From positions 4,282,019-4,346,018 of the forward strand of contig KL647289.1 of assembly GCA_000727475.1 (NCBI GenBank): a stretch of 64,000 nt of DNA. Direction: 5' to 3'. This DNA is from Sarcocystis neurona (taxonomy: Eukaryota > Apicomplexa > Conoidasida > Eucoccidiorida > Sarcocystidae). How positions within the stretch are numbered: the first letter of the stretch is position 1; every line of letters begins with the position of its first letter. The notes below the pieces were generated by a model. The model was not told the DNA's origin and did not search any database. It saw only the letters and a list, made by a program, of their open reading frames with translations. Of this stretch, positions 37,658 through 50,200 are shown piece by piece. The translations under genes and the position numbers were made by a program.

Positions 37658-40600
37658 CTATAGAAAGACACGAGAGTGATTGTCAGAAAAAAACGTGCAT
37701 GAGGTTCTGTGCATGCTTCTGGTGAGTGGTTATTTGTCTTTAAGCTTAAGAAACTGGCGGATGGGCTCTTTGTCCCAAACATCAATGATGCTTCTGCGAG
37801 TCATCTGGAGTCACCCATCTGCGTGAAATACTTCGTGCAGCGCGCTTCCTCGTATCTTCGTAGACTCCTCAGCCGTTTCATGCCAGGGAAGGTTGCCTTG
37901 ATATGCTACACCCGCCGTACTGCGTTGCAGATTGTGCTGCACGTACTTTGTTTCTAAGAGTCTCAATCCATTGTCCACTTTCGTAGTAATCGGCTGTTTT
38001 TCCTGGTGGCCTACCGTAAGCAGGAGATTGGGTGACGGGCGATCTGAAGGTTCTGGGAGAGGATCTGGAGCGCGGCGGCCTTCGCCTGCCGGCTGGCGCT
38101 CAGCAGTGTCTTTCGGAAGAAGACACACTGTGCAGTGCAGGCGTGCCGGACTTGTTGTGCTTCTGAACATCCAAACAAAGGTTATCACATACGTAACACG
38201 CAAGCCAACTGTCGTCTCCTGTGTGTAGTGTTCTCGTCAAACTCCGTTGTGAGTCTGACTCTGCGTGTGTAAACGTACGTGCAAAAGGATAGATATCTGT
38301 AGACATATATGTAGGTGATCGTACGGCGTGAAAGTTCCTGCTCCAACCGCGTGTGGAATCCTGCACCCATGCGGCAGTCAGTTACTATGTTGGCCTGCAC
38401 TGGGCCAAGTTCGTTTTTACACACGAAATTCTAACCCTGCAGCTTTGGGGAAACACGCGTCCGACTGCATGCATCGAGTCATGCTATTTTGAGCCCGTCT
38501 TCCGACAGAGAATGGAAACGACGTTTTTCTGTACTCTTCCCGGCCCAGTGGTACGTGGGGTCGAGCACGTGTAGAGTTACGTGCGTTTGTGTGCAGAGTC
38601 GCATGCGTCGAAGTGATCTGCGTAGGCCCGAGTGCGCAGCCAGAAAGAACGATCTGCGGCTTACAGACGCATCCGTCTTCGATAACCAGTTCGTCCGCAA
38701 CACAGAAGTTTCAAGCATCCGTAAAACGAGATCTCCTCCGGTGGCGAATCAAAAAAGTCATTCTTCATTTCTCGTCGACTACAGCAGCTCGTGATGAACT
38801 CCGGACAGCCAAACGCTTCTAATGGGGCACACCAGCAGGACTGGCACCACATCTCTACCCTGCAGATGGTAGCAAGTAGTTGCAGCCGACGAGCACACGG
38901 AGAGACAAAACCTCGATCTGGCATTCGGTACACCTCGCTCAGCAGGGCTGTTGTAACTCCGTCAGAGGGGAGGGGAAAGGTTGCCAGCGGAGGCAGAAAT
39001 GCAGTATGCTCTCCGCGTACCCTTTCTTTTTTTTTCTTTCACGCCAAAGGATGGTCGTGTCAGTGGAATGAAATCGACTAACGTGCTGGGTCCCAGAGGT
39101 TCATCGAAGGTAACGACGTAATCTACTGGTTCCAAGAGGGGCTTGTCTTCTCGCAGTCTTGTAGTCGTTGCGTGGCACAGAGCATTCAGGCTGAGGCTTT
39201 CAGAAGCGTATAAGGCGGCATCGGTCTGCAAAGCGTTGCTGTCCATCAACGTACACTGAAAAACGAAACAGCCACGTGTAATGAGCCCCGAGCGTGAAGC
39301 CCCAAAAAAGTGACAAAGACCCGGGGATGTAAAAAAGAACGCATCTGGAGCGATCTCCTCAACTGACGGGCAGACAGATGGTCTGTTCTTTCGTTACTGC
39401 CTGCCACACACGAATGACTGGCCCTCAATTCATGAGCCAAGTACAGCCATGCCTACCGTGAAGCGTACTGAGAATTCCACCTAAGACCATGCGCTTGAAG
39501 AGGAATGAGTGGTGACGAGTGGGCCAGCAAGCAGTCACCTCAAAATAGGAAGTACAGGTTGAACTCCCCGAGGTTTCTACTGCGACCCCTCCCCACCTTG
39601 TTGTGAGTGTGTTACCGTGTGTGCAGTGGGCCCTGGTGAGTGAGGGCCGGTAAAAGTTTTGTGTGCTTGGGATGTTTTATCAGAGAGAACGTCACAGAGG
39701 GTAAGCTAGCAGTCTGTGCGTTGTCTCGTCGGGTGGACAACTACAATTTGGAAGGTCGGCACGCAACGGCAGAGGGGGGGAAATGATTTGTAGCATCCTG
39801 ACAGAAAGTTATTTTTCTTCTGGAGCAAGCGTCGAACTCTACTCCTCGGTCGGTGTCTAAATCAATCCTACACTCTTACTTAGAAGCCTATTCCCCTACG
39901 TGATGCAGGAACGCTGGTCTGATCGCACAATCGTTCAGCACTACAGTGCACAGGCAGATCACTTGTGAGTTTGCTAGGCAACAAATCTTACCATCAATTC
40001 GAGTGAGGCCACTGGCAGCTCAAGTCGCTTTACAATTCGCCAGTTAAAGGTCGCCATATGTTTTGCAAAAACATGAACATCTGTCTCGTAGGATTGCTTT
40101 TCCTCGTTGAGATCCATGCCGGTAGTAAACAAGTCTACTTTAACTTTCAGGTCGTTTCTCTCACCTATCCCAACAAGACAACCACGGTATGTAAAGCGAA
40201 CGTTTTGTAGCCAGAGCTGTGAAGCGTATTTTTCTTGACACCCGGCCAGTTAAACTTTTGTGGGGTTATTCAGCAGCGCCCCGCTGCTTGAAGCTTACCA
40301 ACGTGCAGTGGCCGCGCAGTTTACGTGAGCATCGATTATGCATGCCACTGCAACGTCTTGACTTGCTGGCGCGACACTCTACCACAACAAACCTCAACTA
40401 TCCCTCTGCGTAACTGTCCGCAGCCGGGGAGCGTTTGCACCCAGACGCAGTCATGAAGTCGTTGTATCTGTTTTACCTGACGTGCCTTTGAACACCGCAA
40501 CGTCCGTCACGTTCCAGACGACAACTCTGAGCTCGAACGACTGAGTTTTCGCCAGGTTGTGCAGAACGAATGGCTCGTAAGGAACTCCATCTAGGACCTG

Positions 40601-41255
40601 CACCCCAGCGAGTATATATCGGCCCCCGGGATTCAGCGGGACCCCTGGCGTACCTGGAGAAAATCCCCGGCGGTTACAGCTTTTTGTGCTTCAAAATACA
40701 CATCAACAAATCTTTCTACGGTGATGTGGTCCACTACGTTTCCCAAACTATCTTCTTGCTCCAAAAGTAGTTTCATCAGACGCCACAGAGTCACCTACCA
40801 CAGGAACCAGCACGAAGCCTATTCGCCTACCATTTCCGCAAAAAGCCTCAAGATCCCGGCGGATCCCTGGTCTCCCTCACCATCAGATCTACGTAGACGT
40901 AGGTACTCAAGGGGATACTCCGTCGGCGGTGGCAAATATTCGTTACCGTTCACCACGATCGACCTGTGGATCAGGAACTAGGGGAAAGAACCTATCAGGA
41001 CGGGAGTGGTTGGTTCTCTACTACTACGGAGTCAATATTAAACATGTCAAAGAGAGGGAATGCAAGAGTATCTGGGTATCCGGTAGTAAGTCAGGCATTT
41101 GGCCTCGAAGGTACTATTCTGTAACGTTATCGACCCGTTATTCAAAAGAACTGGGGGGGTCCATGCGCTTTGCTGAGAGTTTCTCATGCGAGTGCCGTAC
41201 CTCTCTGGTTTAGCCTTTTCGGCTGATGCCGCTTGGAAAGCCAGCCACCTAAACA

Positions 41256-41299
<44 letters not shown>

Positions 41300-44200
41300 T
41301 ATGCATACACATATACACATATATATATATATATGTATATACACGCCCACTCACACACGTTTTACACTTCTGAGATTACATGGTGCTTACCCAGAAAGCT
41401 GACCGCAGACGGCAACGGTAACAGTGCTCTGAGAGGGGGGTTCGACGCACGTGGCACGATCCTACTTTTTTGTAGCGCTGTCACTGCCAGGTTATTTTTG
41501 TCTACTAAAGCGTGCTGTTGTCGTTTCAGCAGGTGTTCATATTCACAGCCATTACCGTGGCGAGGGCTTAGTTAAAAGACTTCCACTCAATTGGTACTCA
41601 AGCAACGTTCATGTATGATTTTTGCTCGGCGGCTTTGAGATGGATGCATTAGGCTGCGCACGCTCCGCTCACAAAGGACATGTCAGACTATTATCCGATC
41701 AAAAGTGGTGCGACGTAGGGGGGATTAGAAGGCTGCCCAGTGCGTGCGTGAAAAAACCTGTTCGAAGAGTGCAAAGCTGCGCAGATGTTCACGCCATCAA
41801 AACACTGCTGGGCCGACCGGGAAGCCTCACCTTTCCTCCAAGTCTAGATCGGTTTCGCCAATCAGCGAATCTCCTGCCATCAAATCGCCTTTGTCCCAGA
41901 CAGAAATTTTTAGGGTTGCGTATCCAGGGATCAGGACCGGGAATACAAAGTGCTCATAGAAGTCAGGATCCAAGGTGCTGGGAGATAAGGACGGAGGAGC
42001 AGGACACAAATTCTACCATTGAGGCAAACTGAGGCGCCAACGAGAACACAAGCGTACGCCTGACCGTTTTCCTCCGAGCAGGGCTTGCGCTGAAAAATCA
42101 GTCGTACTTGTTGAAAACGGTCTCTGAAGTGACCACTTGGTTGCCCAGAGACAGCCGCAGGTAAGGATCGCTCTTGTTGACTAGATCCACATTCTGCAGC
42201 TCTCTGCCTGTGAGGACGTATACGTGAACAGCGACTGTTCGAACAACCCAGCCCTCCATCGGCGGGGCGATGGTGACCAGGGGAGCCTCTGCGTCTTTTT
42301 GCCAACATGAAATTCTTTGGAAAGCTTCGCTACTGTCTTCTGCCGCCGTAATCGCTGCCGGCTTTTCTTCGTCACCTTTGACTGTTGAATCCGAGCCTCT
42401 CGTTGACTGCGTCAAGTAGGCTTGTGATTCGCCGCTTTTGCTTACCCGTCGCGCCACCTTCAGCCAACCCTGCAGGGCAGGACACATGGAATTCCGGTCC
42501 TGAGTATAAACTGCGTCGTACAGCATTAAACCTTGACTGTGTTGTACGAAACAGCACCAGCGCCGCTTGGAGTTTCCCCGCAGTCACACTAAAATACGAG
42601 TCTTTTGGTTGCGCTCTCTTTTAAATAGGGTCCTGCTGAAACTGCATTACCCTCCAACATTGTGACCCACATCGAAACGCTGTCGCACGGTGCTAGTTGG
42701 CCAGTGCTGTCGCATGTGAGCCCGCTGATTTTGTCTACCGATTATTTTGCCGCTGGATTGTGGCTCAGCTGATGCAAGGACATAGGTCATCGCCCTCCTT
42801 ACTTTGAGGTAACAGACCGGCTTGCGTTCTTCACCCCAAACCATGCATTCGTTGACATTGTTTGCTGGCAAAGCCCCGACACTGGCATACCACATGCGCG
42901 TCTGTGGCCTGTCTGTAATCACGCCAGTTTTTTTAAGCCTGCACACCAGGTTCCCTTTCCTAATCGGTAAGGCAATTGAGTATCCTGCCTTTCTGTCGTC
43001 CACTTTCTTGTATCCGCCAGCCTTTGTCAACACCACAACTTCAGAGGCGACTTACACACGTTGCAATGGGAAATAACGGGAAGGCAACGGTGTATTCACC
43101 TCGTCAAATTGTAGCATCAAACTTGCGGTTGGGTAACGAGTGCAAGTAGTGGCCACGTGACAAAGCGCTGTTGAAGCATAAAGTGGTCACACACGTCCCA
43201 AGGTGGCACAACAAATGATGTCCACGGGGATGGTGGAAGTGAACTCATTAACAGTGTAATCAATGCCGGGACAGTAAACTTTGGAGAGAAAACGAAGGCC
43301 TTCACCCAGGTGTGCAATGCAGCACAATACCTGCTGTGCAATTTTTTGGATAGCCTCCCGCAGTTCGGCTGCCTCCACATTAAGGCGATCCTCTTCGATG
43401 TTGTCGCTCCCGGTCTTGTCACACACACGATTTACAGCGCACGGTTCAGCAGTGAAAAACCGGTGCACCAAGCAGTGCGTTTCGAAGTCACACGTTCTAG
43501 TATGCTACCGCCCAGCAGTCCGTCCTCGTCGCCTGCATTATATGGTGTAAATCGGTGCAAAGCAACGTCAGGCGCCCGTGACTTGACATCTGCGTGTGTC
43601 CACCAATGCAAGATTGTCCAGATGTTTAGCAAGTCTGCAACCTCACAGCTGTACACAAAACTTATGCGACTTAGAGCACTTCAAGTCTCCTCCCTACTGG
43701 CGAGTGGCGCTTGAGTCTAAGAAGCAAATCTTCCTTGCGCCGTAGCTGCTGCTCCAGCTGCCTGTAACAGCAGAAAAGACTCCAACGAAGCGAATGACGT
43801 CAACGGCGAATAAGCGTTCCAAATTTTCCGCTAGACACCAGGTAGCGACTGCGTTCGTGTGGCTCGGATGCGATGTATTGAAAGAGATGAGAGAGATTTC
43901 TAGAATGGTGTAGTAACGAGTTTCGCCGACACCGCAGGGAGAGTGTGTGAGAGAGATTTCTAGAATGCTGTAGTAACGAGTTTCGCCGACACCGCAGCGA
44001 GAGTGTGTGTACGTACATTCTCTCCAGGTCCATGAAGTTGGCCGTTATAGTGTCAAGGATAAAAAAACTATTTTCGGCCGGATACCTGGTTCACAAGAAT
44101 CACGCGCAGCAGGATCCTAGCACAAGCAGGCTGACGAAACCACGAATTACAAGTCCTCGGTCCGCAGATAATAATTGTTCACTTACGTGTACACACATTT

Positions 44201-47200
44201 TGACTTGCAAAGGAGTCACTATCGTTCGTAGAAACTGTTAATTCCTTTATGACTGGAGGGCTGTACGGTTCGTGCATTCCAGTTACACCCGTTAAAATAC
44301 AGTCGAAGGGCTAATGTTGTGCGAGCGCTGCTAAACACTTGGATAACAGGCTGTTGTAACGGCAGCGCAGCATCACTGCAAACAGCGCGGAGGAAGCAAG
44401 CGGCCGGCCGGCGCCACAAACGAAATCCTGGTATCCCGAGACGTGCTCTGAAGTGAAAGATTCAACCATTTGCATGAGACGGTGTGAAAGTGCTGCGACC
44501 TATTGATCACAATTACCTGATGTCGAAGCTTGGAGTGCAAACACGGCGGTAGCTCTTGTCATGCGCACACTGATATACGATTATAACCTCCCCGGCTGTT
44601 CTGAGTAGCAGCCCTCTGTCAGAGGAGCATTCGGGCTCGCGCCTCCACACTACCGTACCTACAGGAGAGCAGGTGTAAGGACCACAGAACACAAATATCC
44701 TGGTCCTTTTCACGTCGTCACTGTCGGAGATTGGTGCAGTCTACCGAGTTCAGGCCTTAATCACGCCGGCTATGCCTTGCAGGCCAAATTCCGCTACTGC
44801 GTGGAACTGAGTGCTACGAGTACCTCATGCGCACGAACACAAAAGTGGTGTGTTACCCTCGCTAAAAACCATGTGTGCGATTGTGCACGAACCTGCAGTT
44901 TCGGTGTATATGTTGACCATGTTGAAGGTCCCACGAAGAGATCGTTCAAATGCTGCTCCTTCGGGCGCAGCGCCGTTTCCGGCTTGCTCCTTATTAGTGT
45001 CTGTATATACGGTCTTCATAAGTTGCAAGCGTGCCAGCAGAGTGGATCTGCGTGAGACCACAATATGCAGGCTTCGGTCCGCATCACGTCGTGGAACACG
45101 ATCTTCTAGCGTTGAAACACAGAAAAAAAGGAGCCGCACCACTTTGGTGCCTTGGTGCTCTTTGTGGAAGGCTTAAAGCAAACAAGACCGTAACTGCATG
45201 TACACACCCAGTACATTTCGCCATTCTATGTAATATCCGTTGCGCCCGACACTTCAAGAATACTCATAGTGGCGTAGGAGACTCTTCCCCACGAGAATTT
45301 CCCAACGAGGACGTCTGTGATCTCGGGTGGGTACCCTAAGAGGCCTGCTATTCATATATCTGGGAATGCGATTCAGCGAACACGTTTACTACCAAGTTTG
45401 ACGTCTTACCCTGCATTTTCAGGCCGTGACTCAAAGCCTGGTTGGCGGATCCACGTGCGCAGGGCCGCCTTGACACGGGGGCTTTCGGAACCTGCACAAC
45501 GGAAAAATGACTTATGTCATATCAAGTCACTCTTTGTCTACATACGGTATTCTGCAACTCTGTGATTAATATTCTCCGTCGAGGCCCTTGCTAGCGCGTA
45601 CTGGCTTTTTCAGTCGCCACGGATTCCTGTGTTTCAGCCGAGTGCCTGTACAGCTCTGATGCAACTGGCCAGACAGCCCGCCTTGGGGCCTTGTTGACAA
45701 TCAGTGAACACATTCGCCCTCTTAGGCTCTTAGCGGACAGCATTCTTTCCTCCATCTTCGCCGCTACATTAAGAGCCAGAGAATCTAGCCTGGAGTGACC
45801 TCAACGAAAAATCACGTCATCTCGTTGCGGCTGCTCCTCAGTTCTGCCGTTCTTTCAACTGAACACTCCCACACTCTTAAAAAGTTCTTAGCAGAGAGCA
45901 TTATTTCCTCCATCCTCGACGCTATACTACGAGTCAGAGACTTCAGCCTCAAGTGTTCTCAACAAAAAACCAGGTTACTTCGTTGTGCGTGCGCCTGTCG
46001 TCCTTACTTTCAGTTGAAAGCGTTGATGCCCCTGATAGATAATTCCCTGTTGACCGCGCCTGTGAAAACAAGTTGTTGTCTTTCTCGTCCCTGAATAGGT
46101 TAAGCATCTCTGTGTATTCCTGAGAGGAGGGGCCTGGGTCTGCAAGATCGTGGACCTACAAGCGGCAACGTGAAGTGGGATAAGAACCATTGACATTAAA
46201 CTTGCCACTGTTCCACACCGCATCCTTCCATCTTCAAGGGACCGGACACGCTGCGGAAACGAAAAGACGCGGCCCAGCGTGTTACGATTTTTGGTCGTCT
46301 GGCTATTGACGCACGGCTATTACCTGCAAGACAGGGTCTGTAAAAGGTACACTCAATCCGTCGGGACGCCCGACAAAGTAGTCGTCTTCATTGAACAAGT
46401 GTATGTTTATCTCTCCCGTAACTGAGTTTTTGATGAAATACAAATCATGGTCAATGAGCGTGCGACCAACAAGCAGGTCGTCGTCGTACAGCAGGTCACC
46501 GGAGGACTCGGCGAAGCACTCTACCAACACTTCCAGGGCTGTCAACGGCGTACAAGGAAGCCAGGAAGAGGGCCGGTAGTCCTACGTACAAGAGCGGAGG
46601 TAATGTGAGAAGTAAACGCTGAACGAGAGTACAGTGTCCATCTTTCCACACGAAGCTCTCAATCTGGAGATTGTGTTCTGTTCTGAATCTAGCTTCCTTC
46701 GGGCTCATGAAAGAACCACAAACAATGTGTACTGCGTATCTCCGCAGTATAACGCACGGCCTCGTAGTCGTATCTTCTGCATCCTGGCTGCTCTCGCTGT
46801 CTGTCTGCGCTTTTCCTGGAAACGCAACCGTCGGAAGACGCCACCGGTAGCACACGTGCGTTTACCATCAGGTGCCTTTCGTGCTTCGGTGGGCGTAGGA
46901 GGCTGAGGGCGTTCGAGTGTAGCTGCAAGTCCTGAGCCACGGCGCCCTGTGGGAACTTGAGGAAATCATTCAGTGACACACTGGCGAAAGCAACCTCTTC
47001 TCCGCCACGCACAAGCAAGCGAAAGTTCAAGTCTGGAAGCACACAACGTATGCAGCTTTCCTTCCACGTACGCACACGTTCTCCCTCATTGATCGGTGTG
47101 CAACGCTCCATTCCTCTTGGCTGAGAGCGCACTGTTGCATGCTCGTCGTCTCTCTCAAGACGTTTTATCGACTGCAAGTAGGGCAGGTACGGCGTGACAT

Positions 47201-50200
47201 AAAAAGGAGGACACAGGCGGACCCCTACCCATGCCCCTGGTGCGGAATGAAGACCTGTGAAGAGGGAATACGCACATACACACACTCTTGAGAGCTACAG
47301 GACAAAACGTTCGCGCGTGGTAGGCCTCCCACACGAAACACCAGCCACGGCAGATGCTGGCGCTTGGCGAGTCAAGAATGAACTCTGCAGCAAATACGAG
47401 GACGTTGAAAGGGAAGTGTACTAATACGTGAAAACTTTTCTAGCACATGTCAAAAGCCTGCTAGAGACCTCCTCTGAATTTAAGAAGGCATTCAATTGCC
47501 AGTCAGTTTGTTTATGTGCAGACGGGTACCAGCTGTTTCAAAACGTATTGCACCCCTGCAAAGAGTGAAAGTCGTAACTTCGCCTAACTGTACTAACGTG
47601 CGAAGTGCAGCTAAGAGACGTAGATAACGACGAGTAAAGCTCGGTAGTTCGTCCGTGCTAGTGGCGGAACAAACCGGATATTCACTCGAACCAACTCTGC
47701 AGACGTGTGTGGTAACGCGGCAGACGCAAATTGGGGGGCACTGATTCAATAGACTAAGGAAACAAAAAATTTAAAAATGAGCTCCTCACTTGTAGAGCTC
47801 TGCACAGGAAGAGCTACTTGCTGGGACAGGGTATTTGACAGCGAATCCGGAATCCAAACCAGTCGGCGACGCTGCTTTACCTGTAGCTCCCTCGTTTGCC
47901 TCAAGGACACGCAAGAAGGTACCACAAGAGGTTTATTGAAACATCTCATCGTTTGAAAAAAGCGCCTCACTCGAACCGGCATATCGACGAAGCGCAGGCC
48001 AATCGCAAAACATACGGGCGGAACTGGGCTACACAGCAGACTGCAGACAGCGTGCAGGATGTCAGAGATTGCTTGACTGTAATATCGGATCACTCGAGAT
48101 CGTCTTTTGCGAGGCCTGACTCGGCGAAAGCTTACGAGCACTCTTTGTACTGTGCCATAATGTTGGGCCCAGGAAAATCACTTGCAGGCAGCAAAAACTC
48201 AAGCGGAGATTCTGAGCTGTCCCGCCAGAAAGAAGACACTCTTAGCAAATAGTCATTTGCATCCAAATCACTGGCCTCTACCAGTCGAATGCCCAAAAGG
48301 TCCAGATCAATTTGATATTGTAGAAGAGGACACCGCTGCTTTTGTGCGACCTCTGGATTGGCCAGCCTCATAACAGGCCACTCAGGATAAGTGTCGTGCA
48401 TCTGCCTGCTAAGTATGCCCCCGTCAGAATCCTTAACGCAGTTCGTAGCCACTCCAGCGAAAAGTGATTCTGCATCTTCGCTGCATGCAGTGCTCGAAAA
48501 TCCGACTGAGGCGAGCAGCCGTGGCTTTGACCTCCACGACGTGCTAAGTAGAAAGCTCTCTTCGACCGCGTTGAACGGAGTCTGTTCTCCGTCAGAGAGT
48601 GAGTACCACACCGCCTCATTTGCATAATTTGTGTGGGTGAGGGTTTCACAATCGAGGTCACGGTGCGAGTGCAGGTCCGCCACTTTGGTTTGGCAGGACG
48701 TTGCGCTGGCCGTAGCGCCTTGCTCCTCTGGAAGATGAACCTGCATTAGTTTTGCTAAGGTCTTCCCGAAGACATGTTGTCGAGTATCCAAATTTGCCGG
48801 CTCCCAGTCCACTATCGTACAGATTTGCTGTTTAATAAGTCCTCCGTCAGAAGCCACATCAATGTCGAATATCTTTATGACGACTGGAGGAGGGGGAACG
48901 GTCCATTCTGAGAATTCGAGGAAGCGCACCACTATCTGGCCGGGAGCGCAACCAGCACCGTTCTCAGAGTGGTTGTTGACCGGCAGTTCCTCAGCTAGAG
49001 TCACTGGCAAGAATGTCGAAGCGGCAGTGCGGGCCAGGAAAGACGGATTTGCCGTTGAACCAAGGCATCGCAACTCTTTGTCAATCCTTTCTTCCGGAAT
49101 GAGCTTAATTACCTTGGAATCAGTCACGCAACAATTGTGTACCTCGCAGCCCTATGTATGATTGCTCTCCCAACAGGCGCAGCCACGTCGGCGGATACCA
49201 CTCAATCGGAAATCTCGTTATCAAGTCAAATGTCATGCCCGTTGCATGCGCTGTCGTCCCTACTCGACAACACTATGGGAGGTTTCATCCCTACTCGACA
49301 ACACTGTACAGAGGTGTGACAAGTGTGTGAGCGCTTATGTGGAGGGTGTCGTTCCTACTCGACAACACTTTACAAAAGGGGTGGCAAAAGTGTGAGAGCC
49401 TACGTGGAGAAGCAATCTTCCGATGACAAAGCAGACGCTGTCAAAATACGGACATGTAGAACTAGTGCGGCACGTAGACAATTCTAAGCGCACACAGCAT
49501 TCACCTCTGCCTCCACCTCGATCGTCCACCACGGGTTGACTGATGCGTCCGGGTCCATCGCAGGCAAGCTTCTTGCCTGAAGCATGTCCGCGTGGAAAAA
49601 TACTTCTCTGTACCAGGGCTCTGGTCTATGACCGACGCCAGCACTGGGCCTCAGCAAAGATTTAAACTCAGCATGCGACCCAGGATCGCCAGTCCGTTTA
49701 ATGACGTAGTCAAACCCGCACATGACGCTGACAAGCTCGGGCTCGGGCGAACCTCCAGGCGCTCTAGTGCTCGCGTCGTCCACTTCTCTAGGAAGACACA
49801 CGCTCCAAGTCAGGTCCATGGTGATGACTGAGTGTCTGTTCGGGAGTGCTTTTCAAGGGGTGCTCAATCCGTTCCACCATTGTAGTGTGTTGGGAGAATA
49901 ACAAAACAACGCAAGTTGATCGTCAGGACCCACACGTGTCATGTTTCACAGTGGTCACACCCATCTGCCGCACGTTAGGATCCTTCGACAGTGACAGCTG
50001 TACTGCAGCGACGAAAATAAGTTCGCCGGAAGCTTGGCAGATACTCAGTTAACTTTCTGCAACAAGATCGTCCTTAAATTGTGCTACATGTACATCGTGT
50101 GCGCTTGTAATGCAGGACAATTTGACACATACACACACACACGTATCTCCTTTGTTCATCGAATCGTCGTCACAACTTGTATACGTGTCTAACAGTTCAC

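Noticed and set aside
41186..41575. Plus-strand frame over the CA microsatellite
   Set aside because: Open only because the dinucleotide run has no stops (Thr-His repeats).
43891..44010. CRISPR-like or transposon terminal repeat
   Set aside because: Copies are directly adjacent with no spacer and no inverted ends; it is a simple tandem duplication in eukaryotic DNA.
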